Origin: Oceanibaculum pacificum
Lineage (GTDB): Bacteria > Pseudomonadota > Alphaproteobacteria > Oceanibaculales > Oceanibaculaceae
Length of the DNA stretch: 36,972 nucleotides
Assembly (NCBI RefSeq): GCF_001618175.1
Contig: NZ_LPXN01000109.1
Coordinates: 1 to 36,972, forward strand
Direction of reading: 5' to 3'
In this document: positions 1 through 6,838 of the stretch, one piece after another
How positions within the stretch are numbered: the first letter of the stretch is position 1
Layout of the letters: the number at the start of each line of letters is the position of its first letter
Made by a program: the position numbers and the translations under genes
The notes under the pieces: generated by a model
What the model saw: the letters and a program-made list of their open reading frames with translations, nothing else
What the model was told of the DNA's origin: nothing
Databases searched by the model: none

Positions 1-23
1 CCCTCCCCCCTTGCGGGGGAGGG
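1..23. terminator. GC-rich palindrome downstream of the UxaA-family gene
   Basis: A perfect inverted repeat has 9-base arms (1-9 and 15-23) around a 5-base loop, followed by a long G run. It lies just past the stop of the minus-strand UxaA gene, so it may act as a terminator for that gene. There is no U-run on the minus-strand reading. The CCCTCCCC/GGGGAGGG core resembles the element at 5058-5109, so it could equally be one copy of a dispersed intergenic palindrome. Confidence 0.45.
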
Positions 24-55
24 GGGGTGGGGGGTATGCCGCCGCCCATCTGATG

Positions 56-1603
56 TTACGACATCACGCCGATCTGCCAGGGCACGAATTCGTAGCGCCC
101 GACGCCGAGCTCCTCGCTGCGGCTCTTCTGGCCGGAGGCGGTGTCGAGCAGCAGCTGGAAGATGCGCTCGCCCATTTCCTGCATCGAGGCCTTGCCGTCC
201 ATGATCAGCCCGCAATTGATGTCCATGTCCTCTTCGAGGCGCGTATACATCGGCGTGTTGGTGGCCAGCTTCAGCGAGGGCACCGGCTTGGCCCCGAACA
301 TCGAGCCGCGGCCGGTGGTGAAGGCGATCAGGTTCGCCCCGCCGGCGACCTGGCCGGTGGCGGAGACCGGGTCGTAGCCGGGGGTGTCCATGAACACCAG
401 CCCCTTGGCCGTCACCGGCTCGGCATAGCGGTAGACCTCCATCAACGGCCCGGTGCCGCCCTTCATGGAGGAGCCCAGCGACTTCTCGAAGATGTTGGCC
501 AGGCCGCCCATCTGGTTGCCGGGGCTGACCACCCCGTTGATCTGCGTGTCGCGGCCCTTGTTGTAATCGTCCTTCCACCAGCGGATGCGCTCGATCAGCT
601 TCTCGCCGATCTTGCGGTCGACCGCGCGGCGCGTCAGCAGATGCTCGGCGCCATAGATTTCCGGCGTTTCCGACAGGATCGCCGTGCCGCCATGGCGCAC
701 CAGCAGATCGGCCGCCGCCCCCAGCGCCGGGTTGGCGGTGATGCCGGAATAGCCGTCCGAGCCGCCGCATTGCAGGCCGACCGTCAGATGCGCGGCGGAA
801 ACCGGCTGGCGGGTCACCTGGTTGGCTTCCGGCAGCATCGCCTTCACCGCCTCAATGCCGGCCTCGATGCTTTTGCGCGTGCCGCCGGTCTCCTGCATGG
901 TGAAGGTCTTGAGGTTGTCGCCGACCTCCAGGCCCTGTTCCAGCATCAGCCCGGCGATCTGGTTGCGCTCGCAGCCCAGGCCGACGACCACGGCGGCGGC
1001 CAGGTTGGGGTGGCGGATATAGCCGGCCATGGTCCGCCGCAGCAGGCTCATCGGCTCGCCGCTCAGCTCCATGCCGCAGCCGAGCTGGTGGGCGAAGGCG
1101 ACCACGCCATCGACGTTCGGATAATCGGCCAGCCGCTCCGGCGTGAAATAATCGGCGATGCCATGCACCACCGTGGCCGAGCAATTCACCGTCGAGACAA
1201 TGCCGATATAATTGCGTGTCGCCACCCGTCCATCCGGCCGCACGATGCCCATGAAGGTCGCGCGCTCGGCCTCCGGCAGCAGCTCGATCGGCCGGTATTC
1301 CTTGGCATAGGCGTAATCGCGGTCGAATTCCTGGAACAGGATGTTGTGGCTGTGCACCATCCGCCCCTGGGGAATATCCTCCGCCGCGAAGCCGATGGTG
1401 GTGTTGTATTTGCGGATCGGTTCGCCCTTGGCGATGGCGCGCGCGGCCAGCTTGTAGCCGGCCTTGGCGTCGTCCAGGGCGGTGAAGCCCTCCTCGACGA
1501 CCGGCATGCCGGCAGTGACGGGAATACGGGCGACGACCACATTATCGTCGGCATGCAGGCGGATGACCGTGCCATCCATTCTCTTCGCGGGCTGAGCGTT
1601 CAT
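56..1603 (-). CDS. UxaA-family hydrolase (altronate/galactarate dehydratase-like)
   Basis: The 515-residue product matches the UxaA/GarD family in length and layout. An N-terminal SAF-like domain (about residues 8-85) leads into the large UxaA domain that begins near the motif GRVATRNYIGIVSTVNCSAT. Known members dehydrate sugar acids such as D-altronate or galactarate to 2-keto-3-deoxy acids in the cytoplasm, using a divalent metal. The exact substrate cannot be read here, since no uronate isomerase or aldolase gene adjoins it. The start is uncertain. ATG at 1603 is chosen, GTG at 1615 is also in frame, and ATG at 1579 begins the conserved MDGTVIRL segment; none has a strong Shine-Dalgarno. 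It follows arfB on the same strand after about 100 bases. Confidence 0.88.
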   Translation of the reverse strand: MNAQPAKRMDGTVIRLHADDNVVVARIPVTAGMPVVEEGFTALDDAKAGYKLAARAIAKGEPIRKYNTTIGFAAEDIPQGRMVHSHNILFQEFDRDYAYAKEYRPIELLPEAERATFMGIVRPDGRVATRNYIGIVSTVNCSATVVHGIADYFTPERLADYPNVDGVVAFAHQLGCGMELSGEPMSLLRRTMAGYIRHPNLAAAVVVGLGCERNQIAGLMLEQGLEVGDNLKTFTMQETGGTRKSIEAGIEAVKAMLPEANQVTRQPVSAAHLTVGLQCGGSDGYSGITANPALGAAADLLVRHGGTAILSETPEIYGAEHLLTRRAVDRKIGEKLIERIRWWKDDYNKGRDTQINGVVSPGNQMGGLANIFEKSLGSSMKGGTGPLMEVYRYAEPVTAKGLVFMDTPGYDPVSATGQVAGGANLIAFTTGRGSMFGAKPVPSLKLATNTPMYTRLEEDMDINCGLIMDGKASMQEMGERIFQLLLDTASGQKSRSEELGVGRYEFVPWQIGVMS

Positions 1604-1706
1604 CGATGCATCCACTTGGCGAGGCGACAGGCCAGTCTAGCCATCGCCGGCGATTTTGGAACGATCTTCGCTGCATCCCGACCGCGCGCCGGGCGCAACC
1701 CGGTGT

Positions 1707-2123
1707 TTAATCCTCGATCCTGCCGCCACGCAGGCGCTTCACGCCGGCCCGGCGGGTCTTGCTCTCCAGCCGGCGCTGCTTGGAGCCCAGGGTGGGGCGG
1801 GTGGCGAGGCGGGATTTCGGCTGCCGCCACGCCTTGCCGATCATCTCCGCCAGCCGTTCCAGCGCGTCGCGGCGGTTCGCCTCCTGGGTGCGGAAGCGGT
1901 TGGCGGTCAGCACGATGACACCGTCCTTGGTGAGGCGTGCGCCGGCGATGCCGGCCAGCCGCGCCTTCACCCGCTCGGGCAGCGAGGGCGAGGCGCGCAT
2001 GTCGAAGCGCAGCTGTACCGCGCTGGCGACCTTGTTGACATTCTGCCCGCCGGGCCCGCCGGCGCGGATGAAGCTCAGTTCGATCTCCTCCGCCGGGATG
2101 GTGACGGGGCCGACCTCGATCAT
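1707..2123 (-). CDS. arfB: Peptidyl-tRNA hydrolase ArfB (ribosome rescue)
   Basis: The 138-residue protein has the release-factor catalytic motif GGPGGQNVNK (GGQ at about residues 24-26) and a basic C-terminal tail rich in Arg/Lys (from about KSRLATRPTLGSKQRR). That is the ArfB/YaeJ layout. Known ArfB binds stalled ribosomes with the tail in the empty mRNA channel and hydrolyses the peptidyl-tRNA without a stop codon. The ATG at 2123 is chosen because it gives the family-typical N-terminus MIEVGPVTIP; an upstream in-frame start at 2216 would add 31 residues lying entirely inside the preceding gene. It overlaps the upstream PAS gene by 4 bases (ATGA), which suggests translational coupling. Confidence 0.92.
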   Translation of the reverse strand: MIEVGPVTIPAEEIELSFIRAGGPGGQNVNKVASAVQLRFDMRASPSLPERVKARLAGIAGARLTKDGVIVLTANRFRTQEANRRDALERLAEMIGKAWRQPKSRLATRPTLGSKQRRLESKTRRAGVKRLRGGRIED

Positions 2124-2779
2124 GATTTCTTCAGGCGGCGGCGCTGATCCGCGAGCTCCTGATCGGTCAGGATGCGCTCGCCCAGCGTGACGCTGCCGAC
2201 CAGGCAGCGGCTGCATCGCCCGGAATCATCCACCAGCGGCAACACCAGCCGCTGCCAGATCTGGACGTCCAGCCAGGGGGCGGAGCGATGCTCGGTGAAG
2301 AGCGGGGCCTGGCGCAGCCAGGCCGCCCGGTAGCCGACGCGGTAGAGCAGCGATGCCGGGGTCTGCACCTCCCGGTTCATGTCCGACACCCGCCAGCCGG
2401 TCCAGTCGCGCGCCGCATGGCTGGCGACGTTGGTGCCATAGACCCGGTAGCGCGCATCGAGGCCGTCGCGCTCGATATCCAGCAAGATCAGGTTGCCCAG
2501 GGTAGGGATGAGGTCGAGGCAGTCGATCTGATCCTGATGCGCCACCGCCGCCGACCGTTCCTCGGCCAGCTTGCGCCAATGCTGCAGCAGGAAGGCCAGC
2601 TTCGCATCGGCAAGCTGGTCCGGCCGGGTGATCCAGGCGATGCGGAGGACCGATTCGCCGAGCCGGGCCAAAGCCGGCTCCGGTATGTCGCCGGCATGGT
2701 CGAGCAGGCTTCGCGCGCCGGCCTCGATCATCGGGTCGGTCGGGTCCAGCCAGGGCTGATCGTTCGGCATCGACATCAT
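2120..2779 (-). CDS. PAS_5-family domain protein
   Basis: The 219-residue soluble protein carries the alphaproteobacterial PAS_5 pattern (LLQHWRKL, then IPTLGNLILLDI, then ARYRVYGTNV followed by DWTGWRVSDM), at about residues 65-205. No kinase, GGDEF or HTH output domain is visible. Such stand-alone PAS_5 proteins have no settled function; sensing or signalling is inference. Two ATG codons occur in a row at the 5' end (2779 and 2776), with another at 2770; no clear Shine-Dalgarno decides between them. Its stop overlaps the arfB start. It is divergent from a second PAS_5 gene at 2966, and the two share the intergenic region 2780-2965. Confidence 0.8.
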   Translation of the reverse strand: MMSMPNDQPWLDPTDPMIEAGARSLLDHAGDIPEPALARLGESVLRIAWITRPDQLADAKLAFLLQHWRKLAEERSAAVAHQDQIDCLDLIPTLGNLILLDIERDGLDARYRVYGTNVASHAARDWTGWRVSDMNREVQTPASLLYRVGYRAAWLRQAPLFTEHRSAPWLDVQIWQRLVLPLVDDSGRCSRCLVGSVTLGERILTDQELADQRRRLKKS

Positions 2780-2965
2780 CTAACGAACTCGCGGATGCGG
2801 AGATATCGGGTCGAACCTGGATGAGGATGCGATCCAAGGCGACGAAGCCAAAGATAGGGCGGTCCCATAAGAAACCGACCCCATTCTTACAACAAATCCA
2901 TAGATTGAAACTATTAGAATTTATCCAATCTTCGGTTAGTATTGCGTGTCTGATGGCGAGGTTTA
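2780..2965. promoter_or_regulatory. AT-rich divergent promoter region between two PAS_5 genes
   Basis: This 186-base gap separates two head-to-head PAS_5 genes and must hold both promoters. The half nearer the plus-strand gene (about 2880-2945) is markedly AT-rich against its surroundings. It contains a 6-base inverted repeat, AGATTG and CAATCT, separated by about 18 bases (about 2905-2934), which could be an operator. No clean -35/-10 pair was identified. Confidence 0.4.
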
Positions 2966-3415
2966 ATGAACGTCGGTCACGCCAAGCTGCGTACTCTTTA
3001 CGATTTCTGGCTTAAGAAATCGGTAACGTCCGTTCTGCCTGCGCGAAGTAATTTTCTTCCGGAAGAGTTTTGGCCCTGGATAGGCCACATCGCCATTGTC
3101 GATATCGAGCGCCCCTCGCTGCGCCTGAAATTCGGCCTGTTCGGCGCGGCCTTCGTCTATGTCAACAATGTCGACATGACGGGGCGCTATGTCGACGAGG
3201 CGATGCCGACGACGATCCGCGACGTCATCCTGGACGATTACCACCTCTGTCTGGAAACCACCGCGCCGCTCTATATTCATCGGCAGAGCGTAAACCGGGA
3301 ATGGACCTCGATCCACCGCCTGCTGCTGCCTTGCGCGGAGGATGGCAGAACGGTCGATAAGATCATCACCGGCCTCTATACCGAAGGCGGCGCCGCGCAA
3401 TTCTCCGGCCTCTGA
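2966..3415 (+). CDS. PAS_5-family domain protein (second copy)
   Basis: The 149-residue protein shows the same PAS_5 fold signature as its divergent neighbour: LYDFWLKK near residue 11, PEEFWPWIGHIAIVDIE at about residues 32-48, and a conserved tail to the core, DMTGRYVDEAM. It is shorter than the 219-residue neighbour and is essentially only the PAS domain. No output domain, signal peptide or membrane segment is seen. ATG at 2966 has a weak GGCGAGG element upstream. Function is unknown; a role as a small sensory or partner protein is inference. A stable hairpin follows its stop. Confidence 0.78.
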   Translation: MNVGHAKLRTLYDFWLKKSVTSVLPARSNFLPEEFWPWIGHIAIVDIERPSLRLKFGLFGAAFVYVNNVDMTGRYVDEAMPTTIRDVILDDYHLCLETTAPLYIHRQSVNREWTSIHRLLLPCAEDGRTVDKIITGLYTEGGAAQFSGL

Positions 3416-3429
3416 GGCGTCCTTGACGA

Positions 3430-3457
3430 GGCGCGATGGCACCCATGCCGTCGCGCC
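3430..3457 (+). terminator. Hairpin after the second PAS_5 gene
   Basis: Arms 3430-3441 and 3446-3457 form a 12-base stem with one G-T wobble and a 4-base loop, starting 14 bases past the stop at 3415. There is no U tract after it, so if it terminates, it is not a textbook intrinsic terminator. It also lies upstream of the alcohol dehydrogenase gene and could separate the two units. Confidence 0.5.
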
Positions 3458-3523
3458 CCGGTGTCGCGCGCGACAATCCCGGTTTATGATCCTGGCAAAG
3501 CCATAACAAACGGGAGGAATGTC

Positions 3524-4576
3524 GTGAAAGGGATCGTATTCGCCGGAGACCGGAAGCTGGACTTGCTGGATTTCGCCGACCCGACGCCGGGGCCGGGCGA
3601 GGTGGTGCTGGAGATCATGGCGTCGGGCATGTGCGGCAGCGACCTGAAATTCTACCGCACGCCGGGCGGCGCGAAGGCGCTGGGCTTCAAGATGCAGGAC
3701 GGGCCGATCATCGCCGGGCATGAGCCGTGCGGCGTGGTGGTCGCGGTCGGCCCCGGCGTGCCGGAGAAGCAGGCCTGGGTCGGCATGCGGGCGATGCAGC
3801 ATCATTATCGCGGCTGCGGCGTGTGCCCGCATTGCTCGACCGGCTGGATGCAGCTCTGCGTCGATGGCGTGGCGGAGGTCTACGGCGTCACCGGGCATGG
3901 CGCGCATGCGCGCTACATGAAATGTCCGGCGCGCACGCTGGTGGCGCTGCCGGAGGAACTGTCCTTCAAGACCGGGGCCGCGATCTCCTGCGGCACCGGC
4001 ACTGCCTGGGGCGCGCTGCAACGGCTGGGCTTGCAGGGCGACCATACCATCGCGATTTTCGGCCAGGGGCCGGTGGGCCTGTCGGCGACGCAACTCGCCG
4101 CCGCGATGGGGGCGCGGGTGATCGCGCTCGACACCAGCCCGGAAAGGCTGGCGCGCGCCGTGGAATTCGGCGCGGATGTCGTCATCAACCCGAAAGAGAC
4201 GCCCGATGTGGTGCAGGCGATCCGCGATGCGACCCACGGGCTGGGCGCGCATCTGTCGCTCGACGCCTCCTCCGCGCCGCAGGCCCGCGCGCAAGCGGTG
4301 AAATGCGTGCGGACCTGGGGCAAGGCCTGTTTCGTCGGCGAGGGCGACGGGGTGACGCTGGATGTCAGCAACGATCTGCTGCGCCGGCAGGTGACGCTGA
4401 TCGGCTCCTGGACCTTCTCCACCATCGGCCAGGCGGATTGCGCGCGTTTCATCGCCGACCGGAAGATCGATGTCGATCACCTCTTCACCCATGAATGGAC
4501 GCTCGACCGGGCGGTGGAGGCCTACCAGCTGTTCGACAGCCAGACCACGGGCAAAGGGGTGTTCCTGCCAGGCTAG
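3524..4576 (+). CDS. Zinc-dependent alcohol dehydrogenase (MDR superfamily)
   Basis: The 350-residue enzyme is a medium-chain zinc dehydrogenase. Catalytic zinc ligands are visible as Cys37 (in MCGSD), His66 and Glu67 (AGHEPCG). A structural zinc site of four cysteines lies at 98, 101, 104 and 112. The nucleotide-binding fold has GQGPVGL followed by VIALD, pointing to NAD(P). The family oxidises alcohols or polyols such as sorbitol or threonine; the substrate is not determinable. GTG at 3524 is chosen because a strong GGGAGGA (3512-3518) sits 5 bases before it. The longer frame from 3461 runs through that site and adds non-conserved residues. The stop is 6 bases from the stop of the convergent gene, with no terminator between them. 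Confidence 0.93.
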   Translation: MKGIVFAGDRKLDLLDFADPTPGPGEVVLEIMASGMCGSDLKFYRTPGGAKALGFKMQDGPIIAGHEPCGVVVAVGPGVPEKQAWVGMRAMQHHYRGCGVCPHCSTGWMQLCVDGVAEVYGVTGHGAHARYMKCPARTLVALPEELSFKTGAAISCGTGTAWGALQRLGLQGDHTIAIFGQGPVGLSATQLAAAMGARVIALDTSPERLARAVEFGADVVINPKETPDVVQAIRDATHGLGAHLSLDASSAPQARAQAVKCVRTWGKACFVGEGDGVTLDVSNDLLRRQVTLIGSWTFSTIGQADCARFIADRKIDVDHLFTHEWTLDRAVEAYQLFDSQTTGKGVFLPG

Positions 4577-4582
4577 GACGGC

Positions 4583-4978
4583 TTATTGGGTGGCTTTCGC
4601 CGGCGCCTTTTCCTCGCTGCCCGGCGGCATCAGCATGGTCTCGGCATCGGTCAGCAACTGGCGGCAGCTATCCGTCTTGCCTTCCTCGTCGGCCTTGATG
4701 GCGGATTCGATGATGACGATCGCCTCGCGGCGGGAATTTCGGTCGGCGATCCAGGAATCGCGGGGCATGGCGGCATCTGTGGCGCCGGTGACGTCCTTGG
4801 TCCCCTCGTTCTTGGTCTGCAGCACCACTTTCGCCTTGTCGTCGACCACGCGCTGGTCCGCCTGCTCGGCTTCCACCAGAAGCTCCTTGGCGCGCTCGCT
4901 GCAATCGGAGGCTGCGGCGATTCCGGGCAGCAGGGTCGCCGCGACGGCGGCGGCGACGAACCAGGATTGGCTGTACAT
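4583..4978 (-). CDS. Small secreted protein of unknown function
   Basis: The 131-residue product begins with a clear Sec signal peptide (about residues 1-23, hydrophobic core VAAAVAATLLPGIAAA) with a cleavage site near AAA-SDC. The mature part is hydrophilic, with two cysteines (in SDCSER and DSCRQ) that may pair, alternating Ala/Glu helices, and an Ala/Lys-rich end. I do not recognise the family. A purine-rich GAGGGAGA element precedes the ATG at 4978. An EcfG-like promoter match at 5010-5035 suggests general stress control. The gene is convergent with the alcohol dehydrogenase and divergent from the ABC operon. Confidence 0.75.
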   Translation of the reverse strand: MYSQSWFVAAAVAATLLPGIAAASDCSERAKELLVEAEQADQRVVDDKAKVVLQTKNEGTKDVTGATDAAMPRDSWIADRNSRREAIVIIESAIKADEEGKTDSCRQLLTDAETMLMPPGSEEKAPAKATQ

Positions 4979-5009
4979 GCGAATTCTCCCTCTCGGTTAT
5001 ATCGGAAAC

Positions 5010-5035
5010 AACAGCCGGGCATGGCATTAGGTTCC
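5010..5035 (-). promoter_or_regulatory. EcfG-type (general stress sigma factor) promoter-like site
   Basis: On the minus strand, GGAAC (5035-5031) is followed after exactly 17 bases by TGTT (5013-5010). The alphaproteobacterial EcfG consensus is GGAAC-N16/17-cGTT, where the first -10 base is the weakest. A start site near 5003 would give a leader of about 25 bases ahead of the ATG at 4978. The match is short, so chance is possible. Confidence 0.45.
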
Positions 5036-5057
5036 CGGCCCGGCGATCCGCCCCTTT

Positions 5058-5109
5058 CGGCGGGGAGGGGAATGACGCTATGGTTAGCGCCTGCTTTCCC
5101 TTCCCGCCG
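5058..5109. repeat. Nested palindromic (REP-like) element
   Basis: An outer imperfect inverted repeat pairs GGCGGGGAGGGGAA (5059-5072) with TTTCCCTTCCCGCC (5095-5108). Inside it, CGCTA (5076-5080) and TAGCG (5085-5089) pair around a TGGT loop. It lies between two divergently transcribed genes, where a terminator is not needed, so a dispersed palindromic repeat or protein-binding site is more likely. Its core resembles the palindrome at 1-23. Confidence 0.5.
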
Positions 5110-5152
5110 GGGCCCTTGACCGCATGCCGCTCGCTTCCCGCCACATCCCGAC

Positions 5153-6835
5153 ATGAACCTGCTGCGCCTGCTGTCCATGGCGCCGGCCCAGGCGTCCGAT
5201 CGGGACCCTGTCCTCGCGCCCGACCGTCCGCCCTATCGCCTGCTGGCGCTGGGGGGCGCGTCCGGCGTGGCCAGCGTGGTCATTCTGGCGATGGTGAACA
5301 GCGCCGCCGAAGAGATCATGCGCGAGGGCGCCGATTCGGTGGATTGGCTGCTGGCGGGCATCACCGCTGTGGCCTCCATCGTGTTCCTGTTCAGCCAGAT
5401 TTGGCTGATCCGCGACACGGCGGCGCGGCTTGAGGGCGGGATCGACCGGATGCGCGCCCGGCTGCTGGAATTGCTGCGCATCGCGGATTACCGCCAGCTC
5501 GAACAGATCGGCCAGGCGCAACTGTTCCAGAACGTCACCCAGAACAGCCAGGTGATTTCGCAGAATTCGCATCTGGTGGCCATCGGCCTGCAATCCCTGG
5601 TGCTGATCGTCGCCGCGATGGCTTATCTGCTGTGGCTGTCCACGCTGGCCTTCTTCCTGGTGGTGGCGGTCATTGTCGTGGCCGGCGGAATCTATGCGGC
5701 CATGGGGCGGGATCTCGGCGCCGAATATGCCCGCAATATGGGCAATGAGGAGCGGCTGTTCGAAACCGCGACCGACCTGTTGGACGGCATCAAGGAAGCC
5801 CGCATGTCCAGCGCGCGCAGCCACGATCTGCGCGCCAGCTTCGCCCAGGTGGCGGCGCAGACCCGGCAGACGGCGCTGCGGGTGCATGGGATGGTCTTCC
5901 GGCAATTCATCTTCGGCGAGATTGCGATCTACTTCCTGCTTGGCGTCGTCGTGTTTCTGGTGCCGCTCTACACCCAGAAGATCAGCGGCGACGTGCAGCA
6001 GGTGACCACCACCGTGCTTTTCGTCGTCGGCCCGGTCGGGCTGGTGCTGCAGATATGGACCATGCTGATGTCGGCCGAGGCGGCGGCGACGCGGATTTTC
6101 GCGCTTGGCGAGCAGTTGGCGGCGATCTCCGACCCGGCCCTGGCGACGCCGATGGAAGCGGGGCTGCCCGCCGCCTTCAAGGAAATCCGGCTGGAGCAGG
6201 CGCGCTTCGCCTATCCTGCGCCGGCGGGCGAGGCGCCCTTCATTGTCGGCCCGCTCAGCTTCACCATTCCGCAGGGCAGGATTACCTTCATCACCGGCGG
6301 CAACGGATCGGGCAAATCGACCTTGATCAAGCTGCTGACCGGCCTGTATCGGCCGCAGGGTGGGGAATTGCTGCTCGACCGCCGGCCCATCGTGGCCTTC
6401 CGCTTGCCGGCCTATCGCGAGATGATTGCCACCGTCTTCTCCGACTATCACCTGTTTCGCCGGCTTTATGGCGTGCCCCTGGTCGATCAGGCGGAGGCGG
6501 ACGAACTGCTGCGCTGGTTCGAGCTGGATGGCCGGGTGGCGATTCGCGACGGCGCGTTCGACACGGTCGAGCTGTCGGTGGGCCAGCGCAAGCGGCTGGC
6601 GCTGATCGTCGCCCTGCTGGAGGATAAGCCGATCTACGTGTTCGATGAATGGGCGGCCGACCAGGACCCGCATTTCCGCGCCAAATTCTACCGCGAGATT
6701 CTGCCGGCTCTGAAGCGCCGCGGCATGACCATCATCGCCGTCACCCATGACGATCACTATTTCGACGCCGCCGATCATCGCGTGCATCTGGAAATCGGCC
6801 AGGCGCGCATCGTCAATGGCGAAGGGCAGGGCTGA
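5153..6835 (+). CDS. Cyclic peptide export ABC transporter (SyrD/PvdE/YojI-like), first copy
   Basis: The 560-residue protein fuses a membrane domain (helices near residues 31-50, 66-85, 145-180, 255-300) to an ATPase domain (about 345-555). Walker A is GGNGSGKS at 382-389, the signature LSVGQRK starts near 474, and Walker B is IYVFDEWAADQD at 494-505 with catalytic Glu499; the H-loop is VTHDD. The run DEWAADQDP is a hallmark of the SyrD/PvdE/YojI branch, which exports cyclic lipopeptides, pyoverdine precursors or microcin J25. It acts in the inner membrane as a dimer. Only 3 bases (stop, GCC, ATG) separate it from a second, paralogous copy, so a heterodimer is likely. No NRPS or peptide-maturation gene is present. 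No clear Shine-Dalgarno precedes ATG 5153. Confidence 0.92.
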   Translation: MNLLRLLSMAPAQASDRDPVLAPDRPPYRLLALGGASGVASVVILAMVNSAAEEIMREGADSVDWLLAGITAVASIVFLFSQIWLIRDTAARLEGGIDRMRARLLELLRIADYRQLEQIGQAQLFQNVTQNSQVISQNSHLVAIGLQSLVLIVAAMAYLLWLSTLAFFLVVAVIVVAGGIYAAMGRDLGAEYARNMGNEERLFETATDLLDGIKEARMSSARSHDLRASFAQVAAQTRQTALRVHGMVFRQFIFGEIAIYFLLGVVVFLVPLYTQKISGDVQQVTTTVLFVVGPVGLVLQIWTMLMSAEAAATRIFALGEQLAAISDPALATPMEAGLPAAFKEIRLEQARFAYPAPAGEAPFIVGPLSFTIPQGRITFITGGNGSGKSTLIKLLTGLYRPQGGELLLDRRPIVAFRLPAYREMIATVFSDYHLFRRLYGVPLVDQAEADELLRWFELDGRVAIRDGAFDTVELSVGQRKRLALIVALLEDKPIYVFDEWAADQDPHFRAKFYREILPALKRRGMTIIAVTHDDHYFDAADHRVHLEIGQARIVNGEGQG

Positions 6836-6838
6836 GCC

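Noticed and set aside
11..1918. A 635-residue open frame on the plus strand, over the UxaA-family gene
   Set aside because: Its product is low-complexity, rich in His/Arg/Ala/Gly with no recognisable domain, and it lies antisense to a clear enzyme gene. This is typical of high-GC shadow frames.
3461..3523. Longer start for the alcohol dehydrogenase
   Set aside because: The added residues overlap a hairpin and the GGGAGGA ribosome site; the conserved protein begins at the GTG at 3524.
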